This document shows, one piece after another, positions 43,852 through 52,752 of a stretch of 64,000 nucleotides of DNA. The position numbers and the translations under genes are program-made. Origin of the DNA: Deltaproteobacteria bacterium (GTDB lineage: Bacteria > Desulfobacterota > Binatia > HRBIN30 > CADEER01); contig JAJCZJ010000019.1 of NCBI GenBank assembly GCA_029262455.1, forward strand, positions 36,753-100,752, given 5' to 3'. How positions within the stretch are numbered: position 1 is the first letter of the stretch; each line of letters starts with the position of its first letter. A model generated the notes under the pieces. That model saw only the letters and a list, made by a program, of their open reading frames with translations. It had not been told where the DNA came from and made no database searches.

Positions 43852-44549
43852 CGGCCCTGCCCAGGCTCGAGGTGTATTTCTGAGATCGCGACCTCCCCGC
43901 GGAAGCACACATCGACATCGCGATCTGGTTGGCGGGGTCGTCCGTGGTAATTGCCTGCGTAGTAGAGATCCTCTCCGTCGCGCTTGTAGTGAACATCGAG
44001 CGGACTGGTGTCGGGTGGGCAGAACCGAACCGTGAGTTCCTCTCGCTCGTGCTCCGGATGGGGAAGGTTGATATTCCAGAAGGCTGCGTCCGAGAGCGGT
44101 CGTTCCAGAAGCTGCAAAAGGATACGCCGTGCGCGGCGCGCGCTGAGGTCCCAATCCAAGTAGCGACCCACGGCAACGTATTGCGAGATCGCGATCGCCG
44201 GCCGACGGAATAGCGCGGCCTCGCGGGCTGCTGCGACGGTGCCTGAGGTGTAAACGTCAGCACCGAGGTTGCCGCCTCGGTTGATCCCGGCCAGTACCCA
44301 GTCGGGTTCGATCGCGAGCTCGGTCAGGGCAACTCGAACGCAGTCGGCAGGGGTTCCGGCCAGGCTGTGTTTTTTGGCAGCTATCCGATCGAGGCGCATT
44401 GGGCCGGACATGGTTATCTGATGGCTGATCCCGGATTGCGGATCGCGAGGTGCGACGACGGCGGGTTGGCCAAGGCCGTCTACGGCACGAGCGAGGGCGT
44501 CGATGCCGGGAGCGTCGATGCCGTCATCATTCGTGATGAGAAACTTCAC
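43848..44549 (-). CDS. surE: 5'/3'-nucleotidase SurE
   Basis: 233 residues, typical for SurE. Metal motif TNDDG (residues 6-10), APRDPQSGISHQITM, GTPADCVRVAL, VLAGINRGGNLGADVYTSGTVAAAREA, all family blocks in order. Metal-dependent phosphatase acting on 5' and 3' nucleoside monophosphates and polyphosphate. It overlaps the upstream Coq4 gene by four bases (ATGA coupling) and the downstream Coq4-like stop by four bases on the other strand. Confidence 0.95.
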   Translation of the reverse strand: MKFLITNDDGIDAPGIDALARAVDGLGQPAVVAPRDPQSGISHQITMSGPMRLDRIAAKKHSLAGTPADCVRVALTELAIEPDWVLAGINRGGNLGADVYTSGTVAAAREAALFRRPAIAISQYVAVGRYLDWDLSARRARRILLQLLERPLSDAAFWNINLPHPEHEREELTVRFCPPDTSPLDVHYKRDGEDLYYAGNYHGRPRQPDRDVDVCFRGEVAISEIHLEPGQGR

Positions 44550-45316
44550 GCGACCTGTGGCCTAGCTCGGTCGAGGCTGTTGGCGACGATGATGCCACTG
44601 GGATGAGCCTCTTCGGCTGGCACGACGCGCAGCTGATTGCGTACTTCCTCAATCGGCAGCTTTAGGAGCTCCTCGTACGGGACGGAGCTGAGCATGGACG
44701 TTCTGCGGCCTCGTTGCCATGCTCGAAGCAAGTACCGCGGCCATTTCATGGTGATGTCCTTGGGGCCGAGGATGCCGGCGGCTAAGACGATCAAAGCGAC
44801 GCCGAGATCCGGGATCTGTCCCAGGGTAAACGCAAGGTTCGCGGCTTCGCCGGCTTCGTCGCGGCCATATCCGGTGAGCACGTGCCACAAGTCGTGCATG
44901 TCGCGGAGCCTGCCGTTGAAGTAGTTACGGTCCTCGCCGTAGTTTTTTTGTTCGTTGATGCGCGCTAAGGCCTCCTGCTCGGCCTCGATCAAACCCTCTG
45001 CGGTGAGGTTGGCGCCATCCATGAAGTCCGCGTAGCAGCGACCGAAGCTGCCTTGCGGCAGTGCTCGGAGCTTGGCCCGATCGGCGAGAGCGGGTAGAAG
45101 CTGAGGCCGTTCGCGCAGAAGGCGCGCCCCGTCGGGACTCTTGCGAAAGAGCTGGAAGTGTTTCTCGTAGCTACCGCCTGCGAGCGCGTCGAGGATCTCG
45201 AAGACCTCGTCGGTCCTTTCCGGGTCGGCGACCAACCGCCGCAGCGCGGCCCACGCTTTGCGCCAATGGCGTGGCTGAACGAGAGTATGAGTCGAATGTC
45301 GCTGAAGCGAGGCCAC
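44546..45316 (-). CDS. Coq4-family protein
   Basis: 256 residues from GTG 45316 (no clear SD; the true start could be a little downstream). It has the canonical zinc motif RDMHDLWHVLTGYGRDEAGEAANLAF: HDLWH at 141-145, then Glu after 11 residues, as in Coq4. LFRKSPDGARLLRERPQLL and YFNGRLRDMHD are also family patterns. It is linked to ubiquinone biosynthesis in eukaryotes and proteobacteria. Translationally coupled to surE. It is a second Coq4-family gene within 1 kb of the first. Confidence 0.85.
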   Translation of the reverse strand: MASLQRHSTHTLVQPRHWRKAWAALRRLVADPERTDEVFEILDALAGGSYEKHFQLFRKSPDGARLLRERPQLLPALADRAKLRALPQGSFGRCYADFMDGANLTAEGLIEAEQEALARINEQKNYGEDRNYFNGRLRDMHDLWHVLTGYGRDEAGEAANLAFTLGQIPDLGVALIVLAAGILGPKDITMKWPRYLLRAWQRGRRTSMLSSVPYEELLKLPIEEVRNQLRVVPAEEAHPSGIIVANSLDRARPQVA

Positions 45317-45464
45317 CGGGAGAAACTACCCAGCGCTTCCTGGCGCTGCAAGTCTCAATCACAACGCTGTTGTGCGTGGGCTCGGTGTCAAGCTGGAATG
45401 AGTCACTCTCACCTGTTAGCTCAGAACAGATCCAGTTAAACACCAAAACGATTTGGAGGGGACA

Positions 45465-46553
45465 ATGTTGGGGAACATGTGGCGCGGCGTGGGGGTGGTA
45501 CTTGTTCTGGTGTTTTCGGTCGCAGAGGGCTCTGCGGATACCGTCTATCTACGCGGTGGGGACGTGATTTCGGGGACGATTACGAGCTTCGACGCGAAGA
45601 AGCTCAAGATAACGACCTCGTATGCCGGCAAGATTGCGATTGAGGCCGGCGAGGTGGCCCGTGTTTCCACGAGTGAGCCGATCGTCATGAAGCTCGGCGA
45701 CGGTCGCGAGGTGTCGGGTCGAATCGTTTCGAGCGCTGACGGTGCGATGCGATTGGAAAAAGCGTCGGGCGGACAGGTGCCGATCGAATTGGCCAGCATC
45801 TCTTCGTTTGCTCCGCCAAAGCCGCCACGGCCTTGGTTCCGGTACAAGGGCGAGGTCAATGCAGGCTTCAATGCCTCGTCGGGGAACACCGAGACCCAGG
45901 GCTATCACGTGGCTGGATATGTCGAACCGGCTTTTGGGAACAACGTGTTTTCGCTCAAGGGGCAGCTCAATCGCAGTGAATCGAAAGTCGACTCGACCGA
46001 CAGCGTCGGTAATCCGATTCGGGTGGATGAGCCCACCGCCTCCAACTGGCGTGTTTTGGGTCAATACAACCGGTTCCTCAACGACTACTGGTATGCTTTT
46101 TTGAATAATGGTTGGGAGAACGACGATCTCAAAGACTTGAATGTCCGCATCTCGACAGCAACAGGCCTGGGATACAAGCCGTGGGACGATGAGATGCGAT
46201 ATCTCACATTGGAGCTTGGCCCGGGCCTGGTCTACGAAAACTTCAAGCGCGTGATCGATGCGGCGGGAAAAGGCCGCAACCCCGACCGCGACTACATCAC
46301 GGCGCGTTGGGCGCTCGACTACGATCAGGGAATCTTCCGACCTGACACGCGCTTCTACCACAACCACTCGATCAACGAGCGGGTCGACGATCTCGAGACG
46401 TTTATTCTTCAGTCGGCGACCGGACTGAAGTTCTCGATCATTGGCGATATCAACGCGGGGGCAGAGGTCCAATTTGACTGGAACAACGATCCTGCTGAAG
46501 ATGCCAAGGAGCAGGACCTGCGCTACCTCTTGAAGCTGGGCTACGTGTTCTAG
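45465..46553 (+). CDS. DUF481 outer-membrane protein
   Basis: 362 residues from ATG 45465 with GGAGGGG upstream. The signal peptide (EGSA/D) is followed by two SH3-like/Lsm-like repeats (VYLRGGDVISGTITSFDAKKLKI and VMKLGDGREVSGRIVSSADGAMRL), then the DUF481 barrel: YKGEVNAGFNASSGNTETQGYHVAGY through GLGYKPWDDEMRYLTLELGPGLVYENF, ending in aromatic Phe, a normal outer-membrane barrel C-terminus. DUF481 proteins are salt-stress-associated outer-membrane beta-barrels of unknown cargo. No operon partners. Confidence 0.88.
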   Translation: MLGNMWRGVGVVLVLVFSVAEGSADTVYLRGGDVISGTITSFDAKKLKITTSYAGKIAIEAGEVARVSTSEPIVMKLGDGREVSGRIVSSADGAMRLEKASGGQVPIELASISSFAPPKPPRPWFRYKGEVNAGFNASSGNTETQGYHVAGYVEPAFGNNVFSLKGQLNRSESKVDSTDSVGNPIRVDEPTASNWRVLGQYNRFLNDYWYAFLNNGWENDDLKDLNVRISTATGLGYKPWDDEMRYLTLELGPGLVYENFKRVIDAAGKGRNPDRDYITARWALDYDQGIFRPDTRFYHNHSINERVDDLETFILQSATGLKFSIIGDINAGAEVQFDWNNDPAEDAKEQDLRYLLKLGYVF

Positions 46554-46617
46554 GAGTTCGGACGAATCGTCGCGGCGCCACAGAATTGGCTGCCGCGGTG
46601 AGTTCGACGGATTCTTG

Positions 46618-47196
46618 TCAGCCGAAGTAGCTCGGTTCGTTCCCGGGCTTCCATTTGATGTTGCAGCCGACACTAGGGCGCTGTTCGCCGGTGAGTGTCT
46701 GCCCGGCGAACAGCGTATCGGTTGCGCGGCGCAGGTCGGCGCCGCTGACCGGCTTGCCGTTGTTGGGCCGACTGTCGTCGAACTGGCCTCGATAGACGAG
46801 CTTCTGGTCTGCGTCGAAGAGAAAGAAATCAGGTGTGCACGCCGCTTGGTAGTCCTTGGCGACTTCCTGTGATTCGTCGAACAAGTAGGGGAACGTGTAG
46901 CCGACGTTTTTCCGTTCTTCCGCCATTCGATCCGGTGCGTCGGCTGGGTAGTTGGCGACGTCGTTGGAGTTGATACCGACGATTGCGAGCCCGCGCTGCG
47001 CGTATTCGTTTGCGAACGCTGCCAACGGCTCGCGGATGTGTACGACGTAGGGGCAATGATTACATAGAAAGATCACCAACAGGCCGGGGGCGCCGCGTAG
47101 GGAATCGCGGCTGACAGCGTTGCCTTCGGTGTCGTTGAGGACGAAATCTGGTGCCCGGGTACCGAGGGCGAGCATCGTTGAAGGGGTTAGTGACAT
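46618..47196 (-). CDS. Thioredoxin-fold redoxin (AhpC/TSA-like)
   Basis: 192 residues. ALGTRAPDFVLNDTEGNAVS opens the peroxiredoxin fold, and FLCNHCPYVVHIREPLAAFANEY gives a CxxC site (CNHC) as in the 'thioredoxin family protein' group with CNHCP. ESQEVAKDYQAACTPDFFLFDADQKLVYRGQFDDSRP and SVGCNIKWKPGNEPSYFG at the C-terminus are characteristic of this group. Likely a cytoplasmic redox protein; no signal peptide. GAGGTAGG SD precedes ATG 47196. Confidence 0.88.
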   Translation of the reverse strand: MSLTPSTMLALGTRAPDFVLNDTEGNAVSRDSLRGAPGLLVIFLCNHCPYVVHIREPLAAFANEYAQRGLAIVGINSNDVANYPADAPDRMAEERKNVGYTFPYLFDESQEVAKDYQAACTPDFFLFDADQKLVYRGQFDDSRPNNGKPVSGADLRRATDTLFAGQTLTGEQRPSVGCNIKWKPGNEPSYFG

Positions 47197-47213
47197 GGCC
47201 TACCTCGATCTTC

Positions 47214-49532
47214 TCAACATCCATTCAGGGTCGCGCGCACGGCTGTGACCAGCTCGTTGATCGCGACTCGGCCGTTGCGGTTGAGATCGACGGCACGACA
47301 GTCCGCCACGTCACGGTTCCCGAGGGTGATGTTGACCGCCGTCACCAGCTCGCTGATGGCGACGCTGTTGTTGCCGTTACAGTCTCCCGGACAGGGCGGA
47401 ATGTCAGGGGTGTCCGACGGTGACGCGGACGCTGTTGCGGTGGCGGTGGGCGAAGTTGTTGACGACGGTGACGCAGTGTTGGTGCTTGTGGCAGTCGGCG
47501 TCGACGAGCTTGTTGGCGTTCGTGTAGGGGTGCTGCTGGCCGTTGGCGTAGCGGTGTTGCTTGGCGTTGGCGTCTCGGTGTGGGTCGCGGTTGGCGTCGA
47601 TGTCGGTGTTTGGCTCGGCGTTGGTGTTTCGGTCGGCGGCACGGTGTTGGAAGGTGTCGGCGTTTCGGTCGGTGGTGTGCCGGTGACCGTTGGGGTTGGC
47701 GTCGACGGCTCGATGCAGGGGCCGAGCACCGGCACTTGATGGCAGCCGATTGCCGGATCGCAGGTGTCGTCAGTACAGACTTGACCATCGCTACAGCTGA
47801 CGTCGAGGAAGGGTTCGCACAGCAAGCTACAGCTGTCGCAGGGCAAATTCGCTGCGTTGGGGCCGGGGTCGCAGGGTTCCGGGAACTGGACCGTATCGTC
47901 TCCGCACGCCGGACTCGGTCTGAGGCAGTTGGGCAAGTCACTCGGCTGGCCGGCGCAAGCAGGACGCTCACTGAGGCGTGGGGCGGGTGCGATGGCGCCG
48001 CTTAGAGTGATTGGTTCGCTGGTGATTCGGATGATGTCGACATTGCCGGGGGTGCCTTCTGTCGGCTCGACGGTGGATGCGGCGCTCACCGTCCCGCGGA
48101 TCGTCAATGCCCCCCGGGCGGTAAAGATGATGTCTCCACCGAACGGTCCGGTTGCGTCCAAGTCCGACAGGGATTGGAGGTCGATGTCGTCGCCGGAGAT
48201 ATCGATCGCTCCGGCTTCACCGCAGCCGTTTTCCTCCGAGCAAGTCGATGCGGTGCTGGCGTCGATCAACTTGGCGATCAACAGGTCGCCGTCGCCCGAG
48301 CCTCTCAAGCCGGATTCTGCGACGACAAGACCACCTGACCCGCCTCGCTGGCGCGAGCTGGCGTCGATGTCGCTGAACAATCGCACGTCGCGACCGCCGC
48401 CCATGTCGATCTCACCGCCACCGTCGCCGCCGCTGGCGTCGATTGGTGCTGCGACGGAAACGACGATGTCGAGATCGGCCTCGATGCACAGATCTCCGCC
48501 GCAGGTTTCGCCGTTTGGGCCGCGCAGCTCGATCGGGCCGAAGGCGTTGAAGTTTCGCCCGGCAAGCACCGCGACCAAACCGCCTGCGCCATCCGGACGG
48601 GCGCCGTTGGCGATGATGCTGGAACTCAGCGCAAGTTCGACATCTCCAAAGTCTGAGTCGACGCAGATAATGCCGCCGCACCCGCCGGTTTGAAACTCGC
48701 CGGTGCTGCCGTTCGAGCGAATAGACCCGTTGATTCGCGTACCGGTGATACTTTCTACTGCGATACAGCCTCCGGACCCTGCGTCGCCACTGGCGTCACT
48801 GATCAGGTCGCCGAGGATGGCCTGATGTCCGGCAGAGACGTCGATCGTGCCCCCGTCGGCCCCGGAGACGTCAATTTCGCCGCGGACGATCACATCGCCC
48901 TTGGCGATCAACGTGACCTCGCCACCACCCGCCGATTGGTTGCCGCCTTGCGCCGAGATGTTCGCTTGATTGCTGAGGTCGATGGAGTTGTCGCTACGGA
49001 ACTCCAGAATCCCGCCGTCGGCGAAGATCCGCAGTCCATCGTTGCTGATCCGGTTGTCGATATCGATTGGTCCGTCGGCGACGATCTGAAGCAGACCGCC
49101 GCGGCTGTTGCCCGACAGGTTGATCGACCGGTTGGAGCCTTCGAAGCGAACGAAGGAAGTCGATTGCAACAGGACCGTGCCGCCGATACTGGCCGGTAGC
49201 ATCTCGCCGTCCCCGCGGGCATCGATGAACCCAGACCCTGTTCCGCTGGTCACCAATGTGATTCCAGCGGCTCGCATCGTGAGACTGTTGGAGCCGACCA
49301 CCACGCTGGCGGTGATGCGCACCGGTCGGTTGCTAAAGTCGAGTGTGCACGCGCCGGAATCGATCACGATCGGTTGATCGATCGTGCACTGACCGAGTCC
49401 CGCTGGGCAGCCACTGACAGTCTGGACGACTTGTGCTGCAGTGCAAAGGGCGGATGCGCTCTGTCCTGAGACCGACGAGAGCAGGGTAGCTAGGATCAGC
49501 GGAGTCAAGGTGGAAGGCGCGGTACGTCGCAT
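47214..49532 (-). CDS. Large exported repetitive adhesin-like protein with TPT linker and EF-hand pair
   Basis: 772 residues from ATG 49532; the open frame upstream runs into purM and lacks a start context. Signal peptide (QSASA/L). The main body (about 40-560) is made of repeating short beta units such as GGNQSAGGGEVTLIAKGDVIVRG and DASGGDGGGEIDMGG, like filamentous-haemagglutinin/beta-helix adhesins. A Cys-rich segment CSDGQVCTDDTCDPAIGCHQVP follows, then a TPT linker, and a C-terminal pair of dockerin-like EF-hand loops DCNGNNSVAISE and DLNRNGRVAINE. Function unknown; probably surface-associated. Confidence 0.72.
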   Translation of the reverse strand: MRRTAPSTLTPLILATLLSSVSGQSASALCTAAQVVQTVSGCPAGLGQCTIDQPIVIDSGACTLDFSNRPVRITASVVVGSNSLTMRAAGITLVTSGTGSGFIDARGDGEMLPASIGGTVLLQSTSFVRFEGSNRSINLSGNSRGGLLQIVADGPIDIDNRISNDGLRIFADGGILEFRSDNSIDLSNQANISAQGGNQSAGGGEVTLIAKGDVIVRGEIDVSGADGGTIDVSAGHQAILGDLISDASGDAGSGGCIAVESITGTRINGSIRSNGSTGEFQTGGCGGIICVDSDFGDVELALSSSIIANGARPDGAGGLVAVLAGRNFNAFGPIELRGPNGETCGGDLCIEADLDIVVSVAAPIDASGGDGGGEIDMGGGRDVRLFSDIDASSRQRGGSGGLVVAESGLRGSGDGDLLIAKLIDASTASTCSEENGCGEAGAIDISGDDIDLQSLSDLDATGPFGGDIIFTARGALTIRGTVSAASTVEPTEGTPGNVDIIRITSEPITLSGAIAPAPRLSERPACAGQPSDLPNCLRPSPACGDDTVQFPEPCDPGPNAANLPCDSCSLLCEPFLDVSCSDGQVCTDDTCDPAIGCHQVPVLGPCIEPSTPTPTVTGTPPTETPTPSNTVPPTETPTPSQTPTSTPTATHTETPTPSNTATPTASSTPTRTPTSSSTPTATSTNTASPSSTTSPTATATASASPSDTPDIPPCPGDCNGNNSVAISELVTAVNITLGNRDVADCRAVDLNRNGRVAINELVTAVRATLNGC

Positions 49533-49576
49533 TCCAATCACCCTACCGCTCGGAAAGGGGTAAATCACCTTCGATT

Positions 49577-50683
49577 TCAAGCTGGCGGTGGTGTTGAGCT
49601 CGGTGCGAACGACTTGCCGGCGCCGACCAAGCCGACTTGCGGTAGCCAAACGCGGCGTTGCTGGTCGTCGACCGCGAACCCGATGACCTTGGCGTCGTGC
49701 CCCTCTTCGATGGCGATGGCAATCAAACGCTCAGCGGCACTCTCGGGTGCGACGACACAGAAACCGATCCCCATGTTGAACACCGTATACATTTCTGCGG
49801 CTGAGACATCGCCGAGCCGGGCGATTGCGTTGAAGATTGGTTTCGGTGGCTGTGGCTGGTCGATGACGAAACCGATCGGCGTCTTGGTGCGCGCGAGGTT
49901 GAGCAGACCGTCTCCGGTAATGTGGCTCATCGAGTGGATCGGCAGGCCGGCTTCCATCATAGCGACCGCGGCACGAACGTACATCGCCGTCGGCTCGAGT
50001 AATTCTTCGCCGATGCTGCGTCCGAGTTCATCGAGGCGGTCGTCCAGGGCGAGGCCGCCCTTTTCGAAGAGCGCGTGGCGCGCCAAGGTGAAGCCGTTGC
50101 TGTGCACTCCCGTGCTGGAGAGTCCGATGACGACGTCTCCGGCGGCGACTTCATTCCCGACGATCAATCGGTCGGGATGGACCGTACCGATGCACGTACC
50201 GACCAAATCGAAGCCGAGGCCGTCGCGGGTGCCGTGGATCATTTCTCGAACCTGGGCGATTTCTCCGCCGGGGATGTTGATTGCGGCGCGTCGGGCTCCT
50301 TCGCAGAGTCCGGTCGCGAGCTGATCGAGCTGGCGGTCGTCGAGTTGCTGGACGGCGATGTAGTCGACCATCGAAACCGGAGTCGCACCGACACATACGA
50401 TGTCGTTCGCGTTCATTGCGACGCAATCGATCCCGACCGTGTCGTAACGGTCCATTTGCTGCGCGATCAGGATCTTCGTGCCAACACCGTCGGTTGAGAT
50501 GGCAATCCCGACCTCGTCATTGATGCGAAGCACATTGGCGAAGTACCCCAGCGGCAGCATCGGTTCGGCGGCGCTGAAACCAAAGGTAGCGCTGATTTTT
50601 TCGCCCAGCGTCCGAAGGCTGCCGTCGACTCCCTGAGTGTCAACGCCGAGGGCGTCGTAGCGGGTCACCATGTGCGGCAACAT
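49577..50683 (-). CDS. purM: Phosphoribosylformylglycinamidine cyclo-ligase
   Basis: 368 residues, usual length. AIR synthetase motifs: STDGVGTKILIAQ, GIDCVAMNANDIVCVGATPVSMVDYIA, GGEIAQVREMIHGTRDGLGFDLVGTCIG, VIGLSSTGVHSNGFTLAR and SHITGDGLLNLARTK. It converts FGAM to AIR in purine synthesis using ATP. No other pur gene in the window. ATG 50683 (a second ATG at 50671). Confidence 0.95.
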   Translation of the reverse strand: MLPHMVTRYDALGVDTQGVDGSLRTLGEKISATFGFSAAEPMLPLGYFANVLRINDEVGIAISTDGVGTKILIAQQMDRYDTVGIDCVAMNANDIVCVGATPVSMVDYIAVQQLDDRQLDQLATGLCEGARRAAINIPGGEIAQVREMIHGTRDGLGFDLVGTCIGTVHPDRLIVGNEVAAGDVVIGLSSTGVHSNGFTLARHALFEKGGLALDDRLDELGRSIGEELLEPTAMYVRAAVAMMEAGLPIHSMSHITGDGLLNLARTKTPIGFVIDQPQPPKPIFNAIARLGDVSAAEMYTVFNMGIGFCVVAPESAAERLIAIAIEEGHDAKVIGFAVDDQQRRVWLPQVGLVGAGKSFAPSSTPPPA

Positions 50684-50815
50684 ACCGTTTGCCTCGCGTC
50701 GAGTCCACGTCGGCGAGATGGGTGTAGTGGTCGTGCCTGATCCGGCGCACCCGGAGGGCCCAGAGGCGACGGGGTTGACACATGCCGTCAGGGAACGACA
50801 GGATTGTCATCAACC

Positions 50816-51193
50816 ATGCCTGAGTCTGTGACCAAGATGCTTTCTGGCGCTGTTGTCGGTGCTGCGGTGGCCTTCGCCATTTCGTACTTCTGGGGTTTCG
50901 GTGCCCCGCAGGTGGTGTTGCAAGCCCAGGTCAGCGCAACGGCGGAGTCGGAGCGTGTGACCGAAGAAGAGCTCGAACTCTACATCAAAGTCTACCGAGA
51001 GCTGCAATCGGACCGATCCTTGAAGATCGAGGACGTTTTGGTGGGCCTGCCGATGGGGATTGGTGATTTCCGGGCAATTGAGCGAAGGGTGCAGCTGCAG
51101 CGGCGCCTGGTGCTGCGGGTACGGGAGGCTCTCCTGGAGCAGGCAAAGGAGAACGCCACGAACCTCGCGGAGCGAGGACCGGCGCGAAACTAG
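50816..51193 (+). CDS. Small membrane-anchored protein, function unknown
   Basis: 125 residues from ATG 50816 (a TTG at 50804 is an alternative). One N-terminal hydrophobic helix (about 8-28, AVVGAAVAFAISYFWGFG) and then a soluble helical domain with VTEEELELYIKVYRELQSDRS and a C-terminal amphipathic helix (RRLVLRVREALLEQAKENA). The 'EELELYIKVYRELQ' pattern is seen in poorly described proteobacterial proteins; I do not assign a function. First of a co-directional block. Confidence 0.6.
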   Translation: MPESVTKMLSGAVVGAAVAFAISYFWGFGAPQVVLQAQVSATAESERVTEEELELYIKVYRELQSDRSLKIEDVLVGLPMGIGDFRAIERRVQLQRRLVLRVREALLEQAKENATNLAERGPARN

Positions 51194-51350
51194 CGGCGTC
51201 CGCGCAACAACGGCCCAAGCCGTTTCCTCGGGGCGGCTTGGTGCTGCCGATCCGAGTGGCGAAGACGTTCGTGGCGAAAGGCCACTTGCACTGCGCCAAC
51301 CTCCATGGCACGGTCGAAACACCGGTTATTGTCCGGTGAGGAGGCTTTCG

Positions 51351-51611
51351 ATGTCGGACTATCATGAAGATGTCGCGATTGATCCAGAGGAGGTCGTTCG
51401 CACGCTGGACGATGTCCGGTCGCGGCTGCGGACGGCAATCTGGGCCCTACACGGTATGCACCAGGATGTTTCCGGGTTGACGATCGATGATCTGGCTGAT
51501 CTTGAGCACATGCTGAGCGAAACGTTAGAGCAAGTGTTGACACCGGCGGTCGATGCGGTCGGGCAGATCCTCGGCGTAGCCTCTGACGGGGCCCTGCCTA
51601 CAACGCACTGA
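51351..51611 (+). CDS. Small helical protein, function unknown
   Basis: 86 residues from ATG 51351, preceded by GGTGAGGAGG at good spacing. Acidic and mostly helical: IDPEEVVRTLDDVRSRLRTAIWALHGMHQDV and LADLEHMLSETLEQVLTPAVDAV. No signal peptide or known motif. 27 bp ahead of the next gene. Confidence 0.6.
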   Translation: MSDYHEDVAIDPEEVVRTLDDVRSRLRTAIWALHGMHQDVSGLTIDDLADLEHMLSETLEQVLTPAVDAVGQILGVASDGALPTTH

Positions 51612-51638
51612 CTCTTTCTCGGGTCTCGATCCTGCGCG

Positions 51639-51959
51639 ATGGCAAAAGTCTGGTTTGTGAGGCGGCGTGGCAGTCAGTGGGTGGCTCCGGGCGGTAAGCC
51701 CGCGTTTGAGTTGCCGTTGGCCGATATCTTGTTTCCGCTCGATCTCGGTACCCATCGGCAGCTCGAAGACGAGCGTCCGCTGCCAGCTCCGGAGCTCGAT
51801 GCAGAGGCACCGGCCGACTTGAAGAGAGTCATGGTCGAGCTCAGTGCGAGTGAGGTGAATGGACGTGAGCACTCTGGTTTTGTCGCAGGGATCTATGACT
51901 CCGGATTGTCCCCGGTCGCTGCAGCAGCCCGGCTATCCGCAGTGTCGCGGTCGGGGTAA
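51639..51959 (+). CDS. Conserved-looking small protein, function unknown
   Basis: 106 residues. KVWFVRRRGSQWVAPGGKPAFELPLADILFPLDLGTHR at the N-terminus looks like a compact beta domain, followed by a Pro/Glu linker and a C-terminal helix. SD is weak. Its stop overlaps the ATG of the lipoprotein gene by one base (TAATG), so the two are coupled. Confidence 0.6.
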   Translation: MAKVWFVRRRGSQWVAPGGKPAFELPLADILFPLDLGTHRQLEDERPLPAPELDAEAPADLKRVMVELSASEVNGREHSGFVAGIYDSGLSPVAAAARLSAVSRSG

Positions 51960-52135
51960 TGAGGCGGTTCGGCGCGGCATGCTTGATCCTGGCGGTGCTC
52001 GTGATTCCTATTGCCGGCTGTGAATCGTCGTCGGAAGTTCCCGCGCAGACCGGCGGTGAGCGTTTCGAGCTCGGGGAGAAGAGTTCGGCATTTCGCGATA
52101 TCGGCAAGCGAGCAGCGTCGGATTTGAGTCTCTAA
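51959..52135 (+). CDS. Small lipoprotein
   Basis: 58 residues from ATG 51959, overlapping the previous stop by one base. MRRFGAACLILAVLVIPIAGC is a lipoprotein signal peptide with lipobox IAGC (Cys21). The mature part is 38 residues, charged (ERFELGEKSSAFRDIGKRAA). It would be easy to miss because of its size, but the coupling to its neighbour and the clean lipobox support it. Function unknown. Confidence 0.7.
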   Translation: MRRFGAACLILAVLVIPIAGCESSSEVPAQTGGERFELGEKSSAFRDIGKRAASDLSL

Positions 52136-52158
52136 GGATGTGGCGCGAGGAGGATTGA

Positions 52159-52752
52159 TTGCCCAACTTTCGGCATCGATTGTCTGCAGCGCAACGACGA
52201 ATCTACGATCGTAGTAACGCGGTGTCGTCGATTCAGCTGCGGGTTTCGCCACGCTTGGCGCGCGCCGTGAGTCTCCTGCCGGTCGCGCTAGGGGGAGATT
52301 ATCCAACGGAAGGGCAACGGCGATCGAAGGTGTCGAAGGTGACCCAAGTCATCTGTGACGAGATATGTAAGGCCAAGCGAATCGGACCGCCGAGGGTGTT
52401 GGTGAAGGGAGCGAGACCGATCCATGAGGCCGACGAGTATCATGGACTGTACGTATCGGAAGGGCACTCGCACGAGATTACACTATGGATGTACACAGCC
52501 AAGCGCCGCCAGGTAGTCGCTCCGCGCACGCTCCTGAGAACGCTGTTGCACGAGGTTGCGCATCATCTGGATTTTACGGTCCTCGACCTGGAGGAGTCCT
52601 TTCATACCGACGGCTTCTTCAAGCGCGAGTCGAGTCTCGTTCACCAACTCGAGCGGGCGGCGGCCAAAGCGGGCCGGGCGGCGGTTGCCGGTCCGGGTCG
52701 ATTGCCACAGCGCCTTGCGTTAAGGTCATCTGGTGCAGACAATCCTAGCTGA
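52159..52752 (+). CDS. Putative zinc metallopeptidase (HEVAHHLD)
   Basis: 197 residues from TTG 52159, strongly supported by GAGGAGG five bases upstream. The core is LLRTLLHEVAHHLDF, a gluzincin-type HExxH, followed about 14 residues later by a His in SFHTDGFFKRE, which may supply a third ligand. An earlier strand EITLWMYTAKR and the N-terminal helix fit a compact SprT/WLM-like fold, but no exact family could be named. The basic C-terminus overlaps the next gene by 20 bp. Confidence 0.7.
   Translation: MPNFRHRLSAAQRRIYDRSNAVSSIQLRVSPRLARAVSLLPVALGGDYPTEGQRRSKVSKVTQVICDEICKAKRIGPPRVLVKGARPIHEADEYHGLYVSEGHSHEITLWMYTAKRRQVVAPRTLLRTLLHEVAHHLDFTVLDLEESFHTDGFFKRESSLVHQLERAAAKAGRAAVAGPGRLPQRLALRSSGADNPS

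Noticed and set aside
47245..47739. Plus-strand frame of Gly-Val/Asp-Val repeats opposite the adhesin-like gene
   Set aside because: Same cause: antisense of a TPT linker. The sense strand has a signal peptide and EF-hands.
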